Source: Luteitalea sp. (GTDB lineage: Bacteria; Acidobacteriota; Vicinamibacteria; Vicinamibacterales; Vicinamibacteraceae). From it: a stretch of DNA of 63,807 nucleotides. Within the stretch, counting starts at the first letter, position 1; each line of letters begins with the position of its first letter. The notes under the pieces were generated by a model. It was given only the letters and a program-made list of their open reading frames with translations, searched no databases and was not told where the DNA came from. Position numbers and translations under genes: made by a program. Where the stretch lies: NCBI GenBank assembly GCA_009377605.1, contig WHTT01000035.1, positions 1 through 63,807 on the forward strand, read 5' to 3'. This document shows positions 23,591-33,850 of the stretch, piece by piece.

Positions 23591-23767
23591 ACCCCCGACA
23601 TGCCGTCATAAACTGCCGACATGTGCGGCTCTCAACACCCTCTCGTTTGGATGAGGCAGGCGTAGAACCGCTCTGGGCTCCAGTCGCCCCACTATCTGCG
23701 CGCCCGTTCGAGGCCGTTGTCGTGTGATACAGTTTCGTAGGATCGGGAACTCGAGAACCGGAGCTTA

Positions 23768-24847
23768 ATGCGCAAGAAACCGACGCTTCGTGATGTGGCA
23801 CGGCTGGCCGGCGTGAGCCCCTCGTCGGTCTCCCGTGTTGCGAACGGCAGTGCGTACGTCGGCCCGACGGTCCAGTCGCGCGTGCGGAGCGCCGCGAGCC
23901 AGCTTGGCATCGATCTGACGAAGGCGATGAAGAGTCGCATCATCGTCTTCTTGTTGGGAAACCGCGATGTGCTCCATAGATTCCAGGCGCGGATCCTCGC
24001 TGGCGCCGAGGAGTATTGCACGAGCCATGGCTGGGAGCTGTTGTTTCTCTCTTTTCATTACCCTTCGACCACGGCGGTTGGGGAGCTCAGCCTACCGCAG
24101 GTTCTGAACAGGAGAGATACGGTTCGAGGCGTCATCTTGGGGGGAACCAATCCGGCGAGCCTCTTGCTTGCTCTACATGAACGCAAGGTTCCCTTCTCGG
24201 TTCTGGGAAACAACGTGCTCGGGGAATGGCAGCCTGAGCAGCATGATGTGGTCTTCTCGGATGATGTCCTCGGGGCGTACGAGATGACGTCGTACCTCAT
24301 CTCACGGGGACACGTGCACATTTGGTATGTGGGCGATGTGCGATTTCCCTGGTTTGCCCGCTGCTTTCAAGGCTATCAGCGCGCGATGGCGGAGGCCAAG
24401 CTACAGGCGCGTTGCAGTCAAATCCGCTCGGATCGGCAAGAGCTCGGCTATCTTGCCGTGAAGTCGTTGATCGCATCCGGCGAGCCGGTCACCGCCATAT
24501 TCGCGGGCAGCGATCAGGTGGCGCACGGTGTCTACCGGGCTCTTCGTGATTTCCATCTGCGAGTGCCCGACAACATCAGCGTGGCCGGATTCAACGATAC
24601 CGAGGGCGCGATTCTGCATCCCACCCTGAGTAGCGTGCGTGAGTTCCCCGAAGAGTTGGGCAGACATTTGGCCGAGTTCGTGACCACCAGGATCGTCAAC
24701 CCCGATCTGGATCCCCGACAGCTCTGCATGCCGACCGAGTTAGTCATACGCGAGTCGATCCGACCATCCGAGGCTTTGACGAGCACGAATGCTCGTGCTG
24801 ATGAGGACGCCCGGCCGGCCGTTGAAACGCAGCGGCGGCTCGGTTGA
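23768..24847 (+). CDS. LacI-family transcriptional regulator
   Basis: A 359-residue repressor. The N-terminal helix-turn-helix reads TLRDVARLAGVSPSSVSRVA (residues 6-25). The periplasmic-binding-like domain has RGVILGGTNPASLLLALHE, VVFSDDVLGAYEMTSYLISR, and AIFAGSDQVAHGVYRALRDF, NISVAGFNDTEGAILHPTLSS typical of sugar sensors. The hinge after the helix-turn-helix is not the standard one. It is divergent from the amidohydrolase/GH109/NagB group and most likely represses it. The last 25 residues are a low-complexity tail. Confidence 0.9.
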   Translation: MRKKPTLRDVARLAGVSPSSVSRVANGSAYVGPTVQSRVRSAASQLGIDLTKAMKSRIIVFLLGNRDVLHRFQARILAGAEEYCTSHGWELLFLSFHYPSTTAVGELSLPQVLNRRDTVRGVILGGTNPASLLLALHERKVPFSVLGNNVLGEWQPEQHDVVFSDDVLGAYEMTSYLISRGHVHIWYVGDVRFPWFARCFQGYQRAMAEAKLQARCSQIRSDRQELGYLAVKSLIASGEPVTAIFAGSDQVAHGVYRALRDFHLRVPDNISVAGFNDTEGAILHPTLSSVREFPEELGRHLAEFVTTRIVNPDLDPRQLCMPTELVIRESIRPSEALTSTNARADEDARPAVETQRRLG

Positions 24848-24910
24848 CGATACGGCGTTGCACATGCCCCTCGAGTGCGCGGGCAATCAATGGACAGACG
24901 CTGGTAGCGG

Positions 24911-25465
24911 TTAGCGGCTCTTTCGCCCGTATGCCGAGGGCCGCTGCTGACGCTGGTACGTATCCCTCCAGTCCCCGATATAGTCCTGCGGGAAACGCCT
25001 TGTGAGATCGATCTCGGCGACGGCCACAGCCGGACCCTTGTCGAGCGGTGCTGCGGCGAGTATCTCCCCGAGGGGAGAGATGATTTCGCTGGGATAGCTG
25101 TAACCGGACGTCACGACATAGAGGCCGGTCTCGACGGCTCGTGCGCGCACGAGCGTCTCCCGGCCGCCCCAGATCGGCATTAGGATCATCTCGACGCCCT
25201 TCAGCGCCAGTTCGCGCGCGGCTTCCGGGAACGACGCATCGTGGCAGATCAGCATGCCGACGGTTCCAAAGTCGGTAACGAATACCGGAAAACGGTCGCC
25301 AGGCGCGATGCCGAGCGAGAGCTCCTCGAACGGCAGTTGCACCTTGCGGTACGTGCCCGCGATTCGCCCGTCACGGTCCAGCAGGACGGCGGTATTGAAC
25401 AGATCAGGACCGTCGCGCTCGACGATGCTGAAGGCAATCCATGACCGGTATTTTGAAGACGGCAC
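24911..25465 (-). pseudogene. Carbon-nitrogen hydrolase (nitrilase family), N-terminus missing
   Basis: The last 185 residues of a nitrilase-fold protein: YRSWIAFSIVERDGPDLFNT, then AGTYRKVQLPFEELSLG with the catalytic lysine, VGMLICHDASFPEAARELAL with the catalytic cysteine, and VEMILMPIWGGRETLVRARA. The N-terminal strand bearing the catalytic glutamate is missing. The frame continues upstream only by reading the antisense-frame of a TonB receptor fragment, so it is a fusion junction at about 25460. A truncated product starting at an internal codon is unlikely to be active. Confidence 0.75.
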
Positions 25466-26694
25466 GGAGAAGACATCACGATGTTGGTCCTGTTGAGGAT
25501 GATGCCGTTGACATCGTCGCCAAACCAGTGGTCCTTGTCTTCCTCCCATCTGTCATAGTGGATCCGAGCGAAGATGCGATGGTTCGAGGTGAACGCGTGA
25601 TCGCCACGAATCATATGGACGAAGTAGTCCTGCTCCCCTTTGAGCGACCCGTTGAAGTAGTTGTCGCTACCGTCGGCCGTGCCGGGTCTGTTTGGCAGCG
25701 GATACAGATTCGCGAGATTCAGGCCCAGCGCGTCGAGACGGTGCTGTGGAATGATGTTGTTCGGGAACGGCTGACGGGTATAGCGGCCGTTGTAGAGCCC
25801 CGGAAGGATCAGCGGGCCGCCGGCGGACGCGCCGTAGCGGTTGTCCTCGTACGTCGGCTTCGGCGTGTTGTCCTTGTTGTTGAAGAAGTTGGCGGCATCG
25901 AGCGTGCTGTTCTTCGTGAAGAAATGCATCTCGCCCTTGAGTGTGTTCGTGCCGCTCGCCGTGCTCACGTTGACCACCGAGCTCATGGTGTGACCGATGC
26001 TGGCGTCGTACGGCGTCGTCTGCATCTTGAACTCGCTGATCGCGGCAGCCGGCGGCGCGAACGCGTATCGGTTCCTGCCGGTATTGCCTTCGGCGAAGGT
26101 ATTCGACACGCCGTCGATCTGGTATTCGGTCGTGTAGCTTGGATTGCCGTCGCTGGCGATGTTCCGGAAGTTCCATGCGGCTTTCCATGTGAACTTGCTC
26201 GGCTCGATCATGCCCGGAGCGAGCAACGTCAACTCGAGCGCGTTCCCCGCGACGATTGGCAGTTCCTGGATTCTCCTGGGGTCGATGATCTGGCCGAGCG
26301 ACGCCGACGCGGTATCGAGCAGGGGCGTTCCCCCTTTGACCTCGACGCGTTCAGTGACCGCGGCGGCGCTCATCGTGATGTTCAGCTCGGTTGTTTCGCT
26401 GACCCGGAGCTGCACGTCGCTCCGCGACCAGGAGTTGAACCCGGCGAGGTCTGCCTCGATCGTGTAGATCCCGGCTGGGAGAAACGGGATGCTGTACATC
26501 CCTTCTTCGTTCGTTTCGGCGGACACACGAACACCGGTCGTGACATTCGTCGCGGAAATCGTTGCGCCCGGTACGATCGCGCCGGACGAATCAAGGACGC
26601 GTCCGCGAATCGTTCCTCGGGGATCCTGGGCGAAGGCGGTGCCCAGCATGCAGAGAACGGCTACGAGAGCCGCCACCGTAGATCTCGGCTGCAT
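25466..26694 (-). pseudogene. TonB-dependent receptor, 3'-truncated
   Basis: The first 410 or so residues of an Oar-like receptor. MQPRSTVAALVAVLCMLGTA is the signal peptide (ATG at 26694, AGGAG upstream). A carboxypeptidase-regulatory domain follows (GTIRGRVLDSSGAIVPGATI), then the plug (QIIDPRRIQELPIVAGNALE, EYQIDGVSNTFAEG, VVNVSTASGTN) and the first barrel strands, ending FARIHYDRWEEDKDHWFGDD. After NRTNIVMS similarity ends and the DNA continues into the nitrilase fragment. About 600 C-terminal residues of barrel are missing, so no functional receptor can form. Confidence 0.8.
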
Positions 26695-26714
26695 TCGAGC
26701 TTCTCCTGGAGGTC

Positions 26715-27310
26715 TCAACCATCCCACGGCAAATATGCAGTCCTGCGTCCCCCGCCACGGCGTATCCAGACGGCAAGCCTGTTTCCCTGCTTTGTCCACC
26801 CGGCCTCCGGCACCGTCACACTCCCGGCATCTCCGATAGCCAGAATGTGCAGGAAGCGATGGGTATCCTGCCGCGGTGTCTCCTGCGAGCCGTTACCTGT
26901 GACCTCGACCCGATATCCTGCGAGCGTCTCGGTGGTCTGGATCGTCGCCTGTGTTGGCAGAAGGGTAACTGCACGCAACTCTCCAGCGCCGTTGACAACG
27001 CCGAATTCTGACTGCCCGACGTCTGGCTGGGTGACTGTCTGCATGAGCCAAATCGGGGACCTGCCGGATGGTGTTATCAGAACATGGTAGACCACAAGCA
27101 GGTGAGGTTTCATGAAGACCAGGTGCCGAACGAAGCGCTCCAGCTGCGATCTGCGATAGGCGAGGGTGGCATCGACGGCGACATGGGCATGGTCCTTTGC
27201 TGACTCAAATGTGACGATATCGCCGGTTTCGAACATGCTGTGACCGGGGTAGTCGGGGTGGCGTTGCTGTTCGTACTGCTCCACATCCTTGACACATCGT
27301 GTCAAGTTCG
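26715..27310 (-). pseudogene. 3' fragment of a heparinase II/III-like gene
   Basis: About 195 codons without a plausible start. They read MFETGDIVTFESAKDHAHVA, then VDATLAYRRSQLERFVRHLV, FMKPHLLVVYHVLITP and a beta-rich tail with HRFLHILAIGDAG. The motif of acquired proton-like residues in a beta-sandwich (GDIV, DAT.AY, FVRH) is that of the C-terminal domain of heparinase II/III-like polysaccharide lyases. The catalytic helical domain is missing. The fragment lies between two TonB receptor genes; its 5' end runs into the 3' flank of the intact receptor gene. The family call is tentative. Confidence 0.55.
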
Positions 27311-27357
27311 GGGCTCGCAAGTGAGCGTCGGGAGGCGCGGCTGAAAGCCGCGGCTCG

Positions 27358-30300
27358 CTAGAACACAAGCTTCATGCCCAACTGGATGATGCGTTGATTG
27401 TCTCCCACGGTGGCGGTAATCCTTCCGAACTGCGGCGACGAGACGTTCGCATCCGGGAACGCAAAGTTCGGATTGTTGAACAGGTTGAAGGCCTCCGCAC
27501 GAAACTCCAGCCGTACGCCGCTCGATAGCTGTGTGTTCTTGATCACACCAAAGTCCGTCTTGAAGTAGCCAGGCCCCGTCACGCTATTGCGGCCGGCGTT
27601 CCCGAATGTGCCGACTTGGTTCACGGTGAACTTGGAGGTATCAAACCACTCCGCTACCTGCTCGCCACGCGACCGCCCGGAACCGAGCGAGGCCTCCCCG
27701 CCGAGAAAGTCGGCCTGGTCGGCGCCGTTGCCGCTGAACGCGTTGTCTTGGCCACTGACGACGGTGAACGGCATACCGCTCTGCCAGATCAGCATCGAAT
27801 TGACCTGCCACCCGTTCAGAAGCTTGTCGGCGAGCCCCGTCAGGTTGAACGTCGGAAGCTCATAGATGGTCGAGAACTTGAAGTTGTGCCGCACGTCCTC
27901 GCTCGCCAAACCGCGCCCGATGCTACGCCGGTCGAACGGGTTCGCGGCGTCGGCGTCATCGATCATCTTCGACCATGTGTAGTTGGCCAGGATGGAGTAC
28001 CGATCGGAGAAGCGCCTTTCGATGTTCCACTGCAGCGCGTTGTAACTCGCGTTGGCGCCGGAGTCCGTCCGCGTCACGGGGCCGAAGTGCGGATAGATTC
28101 TGCGGTCCTGCGTGTTTGCGACAGTTGATGCGCCCGGCACGTAGACGGCGGCGTTCTCCTGCACGTTCACGGGAAGGAATGTCCCCTTGTTACCCAAATA
28201 GGCGATGCCAGCCACCCAGCTCTCCCCAAGCTGTCGCTCCAACCGGAGGTTCCACGTGATGAGCTGAGGGATCCGAAAGTCCCGGGGGCGATATCCCCGA
28301 ATGGCATTGAAGTCGTTGAAGCGGACGTCCGGTCCCGGGATCTCCGGGCCGAAGTTCATCGGAAAGGGATTCGGCACACCGATGCTTCCCCACGGATCGT
28401 CGAACGCGACGTCGTTCACCGTGAACGTTCCGGCGAACGGCGCCGTGTTCGTGTAGGGATTCATCGTATGGGTGGCGGGCGGCGTATAGTACACGCCGAC
28501 GCCGCTTCGCACGCTCGTCTTGCCATCGTCGGTCAGCCGGTAGGCCACACCGACACGCGGACCGATGTTGCCCCAGTTCGCATCCGAGCCTGCCACGGGG
28601 CATCCCGAGTCGCCGCCGTACAGCATGCCCTCGGGCGCATTGGGAAACCGATCAGAGCGGAGGGCCGCGCCCGGCTGGAAGCAGACGACCCGACCCTGCC
28701 GATCATAGTAGGGGAGGTAGGGATCCCAGCGGACCCCGAGATTGAGGGCGAGTCTGTCGCCTGCTCTCCAGTTGTCTTGGAAGAAGAAGCCCCACTTCGT
28801 GCCAAGAAGGTCTTTGAATTCGCCGCCACCCTGCGTGAATGTTGTGGCCCTCCCGAACATGAAGTCCGCCAGCGCGTTGCCAGACAGATCGCCCGTGAAG
28901 CTGAAGTTGCCCATCGTCTGGAAGGTGTTGATGTTCTCGTTGGCGACGCGGACGATCTCGAACCCGACGCGGAGCTCGTGCGCGCCTCGGATGTTGGTGA
29001 CGACTTGGCGAATCGTGAAGTCTCCGCGATTGAAATCGCCTTTGTGGCTCGTGCCAATCGAGAATCCGCCCGACACGGACAGGTTGAGGGCGGGCGGCGC
29101 CTGGAAAGGCAACGTCATGTCTTGCGGCCCGAGGATGTTCGATCCCGCGTCGCGAAAGCTGAACGGCGCGCCCGACAGCGAGCCGCCTCGCTGCCGGTTG
29201 AGACCGAACGTGGTGTTGAAGAGCAGCGTGGGTGACGCGGTGTACGCGTAGCTGATCGAGATGTTCTGCACCCGCACGGCATTGCCACCTCGCGCTTGCA
29301 GAATATGGTCCGCCGGCCCCGGGATGCCCGCCGGGCGGGAGAAGTCGGTGAAGAAGTAGCGTCCGCTGAGCTGGTGGCGGCCCGCCACGTAGTCGATCTT
29401 CGGCATGAACTGGTTTTCCGACTCGACGATTTCGAGGCCGGGATACGTCAACTGTCCGTCAGGACCGTTGGGCAGCGGGACGCGGTCGAGAAAGAACGAT
29501 GAGACAGGGTTCAGCCGGCTCGCAGGTATGTGGTTGTTCGGAAGCGGCCGACCCGTCTCCGGATCCACGAGCTCGGTCGAGAGAGCCGAAAAGTCGCCCC
29601 GCCGTTGCGCGTCTGTCGGCACAAAATCGATCAATCCCGAGGGCGTGTTGTTCACCCGTGTGCCTTGATACGTGGCGAAGAAGAACAGCTTGTTCCTCAC
29701 AATCGGACCACCGAGGCTTCCTCCGAACTGGTTACGTTTCAGCTCATCTCGCTCCGGCGCGAAGAAGTCGCGCGCGTTCAGCCGGCCGTCGCGCAGAAGG
29801 TGAAACCAGGTGCCGTCGAGGTTGTTGGTGCCCGACTTCGTCACGACGTTGAGGATGGCGCCACCGGCGTTGCCGTACTCCGCCGTAAAATTGCTGGTCT
29901 GCACGCTGAATTCCTGCACGGCGTCCGGATGAGGAAAGGGCAGGCCGGCATTCAGATAGGTGTCATTGTTGCTGGTGCCATCGAGCTGGAAGTTGACCTG
30001 GCCCAGTTGTGCGCCACCGGCACCGGCCGTCTCCTGGCCGGGGTACACACCGCCATGTCCGCAGATCCGACACGCGTTCCGGCCCAGATCCACGGTACCG
30101 GCTGCCAAGTAAATGAGGCGCTCCGGCCGACGTCCTTCCAGGGGCAGCTCCACGATCTGCTTCTCGTCCACGAGTTGCCCGGCCGTCGCCGTTCGCGTGG
30201 GAATCAACTCCGCTCCGCCTCCTACGGTGACGGTCTCGGAGAGCTCCTTCACCTCCAACCTGACGTTCTGCGTCGCCACGCGATCAACGGTCAGCTCGAG

Positions 30301-30663
30301 GCCTGTCTGGAGATATGGAGTGAAGCCTTCGAGCTCCACGCGAAGCTCATAGGCGCCGACGGGCAGTTGCGGGAACAGATACGCCCCGACCGAATCGGTG
30401 ATGGCCGTCCGGGTAAAGCCGGTCGCCACGTTCCGTACCGTGACGGTTGCGCCGGCAATCGCGGCGTCACTGGCATCGGTCACGGTGCCGCTCAGACTGG
30501 CCGTCGTGTACTGCGCTGTTACGGGTTTCGTGAGGCACACGACGGTGACCGCACACGCCAGCACCCACGTCAGAAGTCCCCAGTGAGCCGATGCCCGTGG
30601 CCGGCGAGCCGCCATTTCCAATCCCGTTCTTGCTGTGGAGGGAACGCACTGCTGATAGTCCAT
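27358..30663 (-). CDS. TonB-dependent receptor (Oar-like), complete
   Basis: A 1101-residue outer-membrane receptor. The long signal region ends near VCLTKPVTAQ; a carboxypeptidase-regulatory domain follows (TASLSGTVTDASDAAIAGAT), then the plug (LVDEKQIVELPLEGRRPERL, NFQLDGTSNNDTYLNAGLP, AILNVVTKSGTNNLDGTWF) and a beta-barrel ending RIIQLGMKLVF with the terminal Phe needed for Bam insertion. The C-terminus and length are normal. ATG 30663 has GAGGG five bases upstream; two further Met codons upstream are less likely. Such receptors import glycans or peptides; the substrate is unknown. A divergent esterase may work with it. Confidence 0.93.
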   Translation of the reverse strand: MDYQQCVPSTARTGLEMAARRPRASAHWGLLTWVLACAVTVVCLTKPVTAQYTTASLSGTVTDASDAAIAGATVTVRNVATGFTRTAITDSVGAYLFPQLPVGAYELRVELEGFTPYLQTGLELTVDRVATQNVRLEVKELSETVTVGGGAELIPTRTATAGQLVDEKQIVELPLEGRRPERLIYLAAGTVDLGRNACRICGHGGVYPGQETAGAGGAQLGQVNFQLDGTSNNDTYLNAGLPFPHPDAVQEFSVQTSNFTAEYGNAGGAILNVVTKSGTNNLDGTWFHLLRDGRLNARDFFAPERDELKRNQFGGSLGGPIVRNKLFFFATYQGTRVNNTPSGLIDFVPTDAQRRGDFSALSTELVDPETGRPLPNNHIPASRLNPVSSFFLDRVPLPNGPDGQLTYPGLEIVESENQFMPKIDYVAGRHQLSGRYFFTDFSRPAGIPGPADHILQARGGNAVRVQNISISYAYTASPTLLFNTTFGLNRQRGGSLSGAPFSFRDAGSNILGPQDMTLPFQAPPALNLSVSGGFSIGTSHKGDFNRGDFTIRQVVTNIRGAHELRVGFEIVRVANENINTFQTMGNFSFTGDLSGNALADFMFGRATTFTQGGGEFKDLLGTKWGFFFQDNWRAGDRLALNLGVRWDPYLPYYDRQGRVVCFQPGAALRSDRFPNAPEGMLYGGDSGCPVAGSDANWGNIGPRVGVAYRLTDDGKTSVRSGVGVYYTPPATHTMNPYTNTAPFAGTFTVNDVAFDDPWGSIGVPNPFPMNFGPEIPGPDVRFNDFNAIRGYRPRDFRIPQLITWNLRLERQLGESWVAGIAYLGNKGTFLPVNVQENAAVYVPGASTVANTQDRRIYPHFGPVTRTDSGANASYNALQWNIERRFSDRYSILANYTWSKMIDDADAANPFDRRSIGRGLASEDVRHNFKFSTIYELPTFNLTGLADKLLNGWQVNSMLIWQSGMPFTVVSGQDNAFSGNGADQADFLGGEASLGSGRSRGEQVAEWFDTSKFTVNQVGTFGNAGRNSVTGPGYFKTDFGVIKNTQLSSGVRLEFRAEAFNLFNNPNFAFPDANVSSPQFGRITATVGDNQRIIQLGMKLVF

Positions 30664-30735
30664 GTCACCCTCGACTCTCCTCTCCAAATGCCTACGGGGA
30701 GAGAAACATTTCTCAATACCAGGAATCGTGCCGGC

Positions 30736-30764
30736 AGTAAAACATAGTAGAGAGGCCGTGTCAA
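30736..30764 (-). promoter_or_regulatory. Predicted promoter of the TonB receptor gene
   Basis: On the minus strand TTGACA (30759-30764), a 17-bp spacer and TTTACT (30736-30741). It lies about 70 bp upstream of the start codon at 30663. Confidence 0.5.
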
Positions 30765-30962
30765 CCAGCAGTGCTGGAAGCCCTCCTTCATCGTGGGAGG
30801 AGGGTTGACGCTATCCAGTTCGGAGGCCCTTCTCTGGGCCGGGGGAGGCCTTCTGACGACGCGACGCCGGCGTCTTGTTGGGCAATATGACATGCAAATG
30901 TGAAATATTTCCTGAGGTCGCCTATCATTGAGCTCAACGTCGGCCCGACAGAGGAGGTATCG

Positions 30963-33050
30963 ATGGAGCGTCAGCGGGGTTTCTGGATTCTTGGATGTGC
31001 TGGGATCTTCTGCGCGCTACTGGGAGGAGCCGCCACCCAACGCGGGCCGGACCACCGGGCCGGGTCGCTGATGGATGCCAATCACTTCGAGGCGCGCATC
31101 CCCGAGGTCGCGGACCGCCAACAATGGGAGGCACGGAAGAAGGAACTCCGGGAGCTGGTGTTGAACAGCACCGGTCTCTGGCCGCCACTTCCCAAGACAC
31201 CGCTGAGGCCCAAGATGTTCGATGAGAAGCAGGGGGACGGCTTCCGGGTTGCCAAGGTCTATTTTGAGAGCGTGCCGGGATTCTTGGTCACCGGGAATCT
31301 CTATCGCCCGGCGTCTGGCAATGGACCGTTTCCGGCCGTCATTACCCCTCATGGGCACTGGCCTTACGGGCGGCTCACCAACTCGGAGAGCGGGAATATT
31401 CCAGGCCGATCGATTGATCTCGCGCGAATGGGATTCATCGTCTTCGCCATCGATATGATTGGCTACAACGACAGTTTGCAGCTCCCACACGATTCCTCCA
31501 AGAGTCGCGCCCAGTTGAACGCAGACGTGCCGCTTCCGTACGAGCCGCGGCTGTTTCGGGCCGACTTCGACTTTCCGGAGGCGGAGCTGTACGGGTTGAG
31601 CCTCGCCGGACTGCAACTGTGGAACGCCGTCAGGGCGGTGGATTTTCTGGTGTCGCTTCCTGATGTCGACCCGCGCCGCATCGGGGTGACGGGGGCGTCG
31701 GGCGGTGCGACCCAGAGTTTGCTGCTCATGGCCGTGGACGACCGGATCCAGGTTGCCGCCCCGGTCAACATCATCGGCGCCACGAAGCATCCCGGATGCC
31801 GCTGCGAGAATGCTCCCGGGCTCTGGCGAGACATGTCGACCATCGAGCTCGCGGCGACCTTTGCGCCGAAGCCGCTGCTTCTTCCCTCTGCAACGGAGGA
31901 TCCGTGGACCCACAGGTTTCCCGAGCGGGAGCTCCCGATCGTCAAGAAGTACTACGCGCTCTACGGAGCAGAAGACCATGTCGCCAACGTACATGTGACG
32001 GCCGGCCACAATTACAACGCCGAGACTCGAGCCGCCGTGTACGCGTGGTTTGCACGCCATCTGAAGAGCCCCCACGCGGCCATCACCGCCCCGGTGCCGG
32101 TGGCTCCGGAGCTGAAAGCGCTCGGCGATCTCCGCCTGTTTCCCGAGCACATCCTGCCGGAGCACGCGCTCTCGGGCCAGGACGTGATTGAGAACTGGAT
32201 CGCCCAGTCGGAGAAGGATCTTCACGCCGCCCTCCCTGGATCCCCCGCGGACCTGCCGGCATTCGTGTCGACCTTTGGGGCACGGCTGGCGCAGGTCTTG
32301 GGTGTCGAGGCCCAGCCGAGCGTCGACATCCGGCCGCTGACGGAGACAACCACCGGGAGACTGCGCTATGAAAGGTTCGTCACGGGGCGATCTGGACGGG
32401 ACGAGGCCGTTCAGATAGATGTGCTGAGCGCAGACCGCTCATCTCGCGGAACATTGGTCCTGGTACGGAGTCACGAGCTGGAGGGCCTGGTCACGCCGGA
32501 TGGCACGCCTGCCGCCTATGCAACGGCCCTCGTATCCCAAGGGTACCGCCTCGTGACCATCGGCGGCTATGCCTCAGGCGAGCTACAGATTCCTCGCAAA
32601 GACTGGGAGGCCCTGAGCTGGCCTCACGTCTACAATCGGGACCACAGACTGAACGGCATCCAAGACGTCGTGACCGGCTTGGCGTTTGCACGCAAGCGGT
32701 GGCCCGACGCGCGTCTGACGCTGGTTGGACTCGGCCGCTACGGTCTGCTGACAGCCTTTGGCGCGGCGATCTCTGGAGTGGCTGATCGGGTAATTGTCGA
32801 CTTGGCGGGCCGCGACCCAGGTCTTGACTCAGAGCTGCTCGAGCTGCTGCCTGTTGGTAGCCTCCGGCGCGTGGGCGATCTTCGAACGGCCACGCTACTC
32901 CTCGTGCGGAAGCCGCTCGACCTCGTGAATCCTGGCCCCAGCTTTGATCGCACGTGGTACCAAGAGCGAGCCGCGGCGGTAGGGCTCGCAGAGAACTTGC
33001 GGTTTCGGAAGACCACATCGATCTGGCCGCCAAATCGGTTGCTCGACTAA
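30963..33050 (+). CDS. Secreted alpha/beta hydrolase (acetyl xylan esterase/prolyl oligopeptidase-like)
   Basis: A 695-residue exported protein. MERQRGFWILGCAGIFCALL is a signal peptide, and GGAGG lies just upstream of ATG 30963. The catalytic domain (about 90-390) has VTGNLYRPASGNGPFPAVIT, then PHGHW, DMIGYNDSLQ, and RIGVTGASGGATQSLLLMAV with the nucleophile serine (about residue 244). The acid and histidine probably lie in TEDPWTHRF and HVTAGHNYN (about 325-360). A second, hydrolase-like half (about 420-690) appears degenerate. It is divergent from the TonB receptor and may deacylate or cleave the imported carbohydrate ligand. Confidence 0.87.
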   Translation: MERQRGFWILGCAGIFCALLGGAATQRGPDHRAGSLMDANHFEARIPEVADRQQWEARKKELRELVLNSTGLWPPLPKTPLRPKMFDEKQGDGFRVAKVYFESVPGFLVTGNLYRPASGNGPFPAVITPHGHWPYGRLTNSESGNIPGRSIDLARMGFIVFAIDMIGYNDSLQLPHDSSKSRAQLNADVPLPYEPRLFRADFDFPEAELYGLSLAGLQLWNAVRAVDFLVSLPDVDPRRIGVTGASGGATQSLLLMAVDDRIQVAAPVNIIGATKHPGCRCENAPGLWRDMSTIELAATFAPKPLLLPSATEDPWTHRFPERELPIVKKYYALYGAEDHVANVHVTAGHNYNAETRAAVYAWFARHLKSPHAAITAPVPVAPELKALGDLRLFPEHILPEHALSGQDVIENWIAQSEKDLHAALPGSPADLPAFVSTFGARLAQVLGVEAQPSVDIRPLTETTTGRLRYERFVTGRSGRDEAVQIDVLSADRSSRGTLVLVRSHELEGLVTPDGTPAAYATALVSQGYRLVTIGGYASGELQIPRKDWEALSWPHVYNRDHRLNGIQDVVTGLAFARKRWPDARLTLVGLGRYGLLTAFGAAISGVADRVIVDLAGRDPGLDSELLELLPVGSLRRVGDLRTATLLLVRKPLDLVNPGPSFDRTWYQERAAAVGLAENLRFRKTTSIWPPNRLLD

Positions 33051-33079
33051 ATGCGATAGCTCAAACGGGGAGGTGACAC

Positions 33080-33850
33080 CTGAGTCGACCGATTAGACAC
33101 TTGCGATGGTACATCGGTGGCCTTCTGTTCCTCTCGACGGTCATCAACTACATCGATCGGCAGACGCTGAGCGTCCTCGGCCCGTACCTGAAGACCGAGT
33201 ATCAGTGGACGAACACCGACTTCGCGCTCGTCCTCATCGCCTTCCGCGTCGCCTACGCGATCGGCCAGACGCTCGCCGGCCGTCTGGTCGACCGACTCGG
33301 GACACGCACGGGCTCGAGCCTTGCCGTCCTCAGGTACTCCGTGGCAGCGATGGCGACATCGCTGGCGACCGGGCTCCGTAGCTTCGCTGCTTTCAGGTTT
33401 GCGTTGGGCCTTGGCGAGGCTGGCAACTGGCCGGGCGCGACCAAGGCCGTCTCCGAGTGGTTCCCGCGACGAGAATCGGGATGGGCAGTCGCCCTGTTCG
33501 ACAGCGGATCGTCGATTGGCGGGGCACTGGCACCTTGGATCGTGCTGACGATCTATCACGCGTTCGGGAGCTGGCGGCCAGCCTTCCTGCTGACCGGCAT
33601 GCTCGGGCTCCTGTGGTTGCTCGCCTTCCGCACGCTCTACCGTCGTCCGGAGGATCACGGGAGACTCTCGGTCGAGGAGCGCGAGTACATCCTCGCGGAT
33701 CGACCGACGCTCACGTCGAGCGAAGAGCAGGCCACGCAAGCCATGCCGTATCGCACGCTTCTCGGATTGCGCCAGACGTGGGGCTACATCCTCTCGAAGA
33801 GCTTCACCGATCCCGTATGGTTCTTCATTACCGACTGGTTCGCCATCCTC
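33080..33850 (+). pseudogene. MFS transporter, 3'-truncated and fused to a permease fragment
   Basis: About 257 residues of a hexuronate/ACS-type major facilitator: [54 protein letters not shown] (typical of the family) and [21 protein letters not shown] complete protein has about 420 residues and 12 helices; here only the first seven remain. The start seems altered: the expected Met position (33080) reads CTG although GGGGAGG lies just upstream; the next in-frame start is TTG 33101. From 33849 the frame continues into an ADOP permease fragment. Confidence 0.75.
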
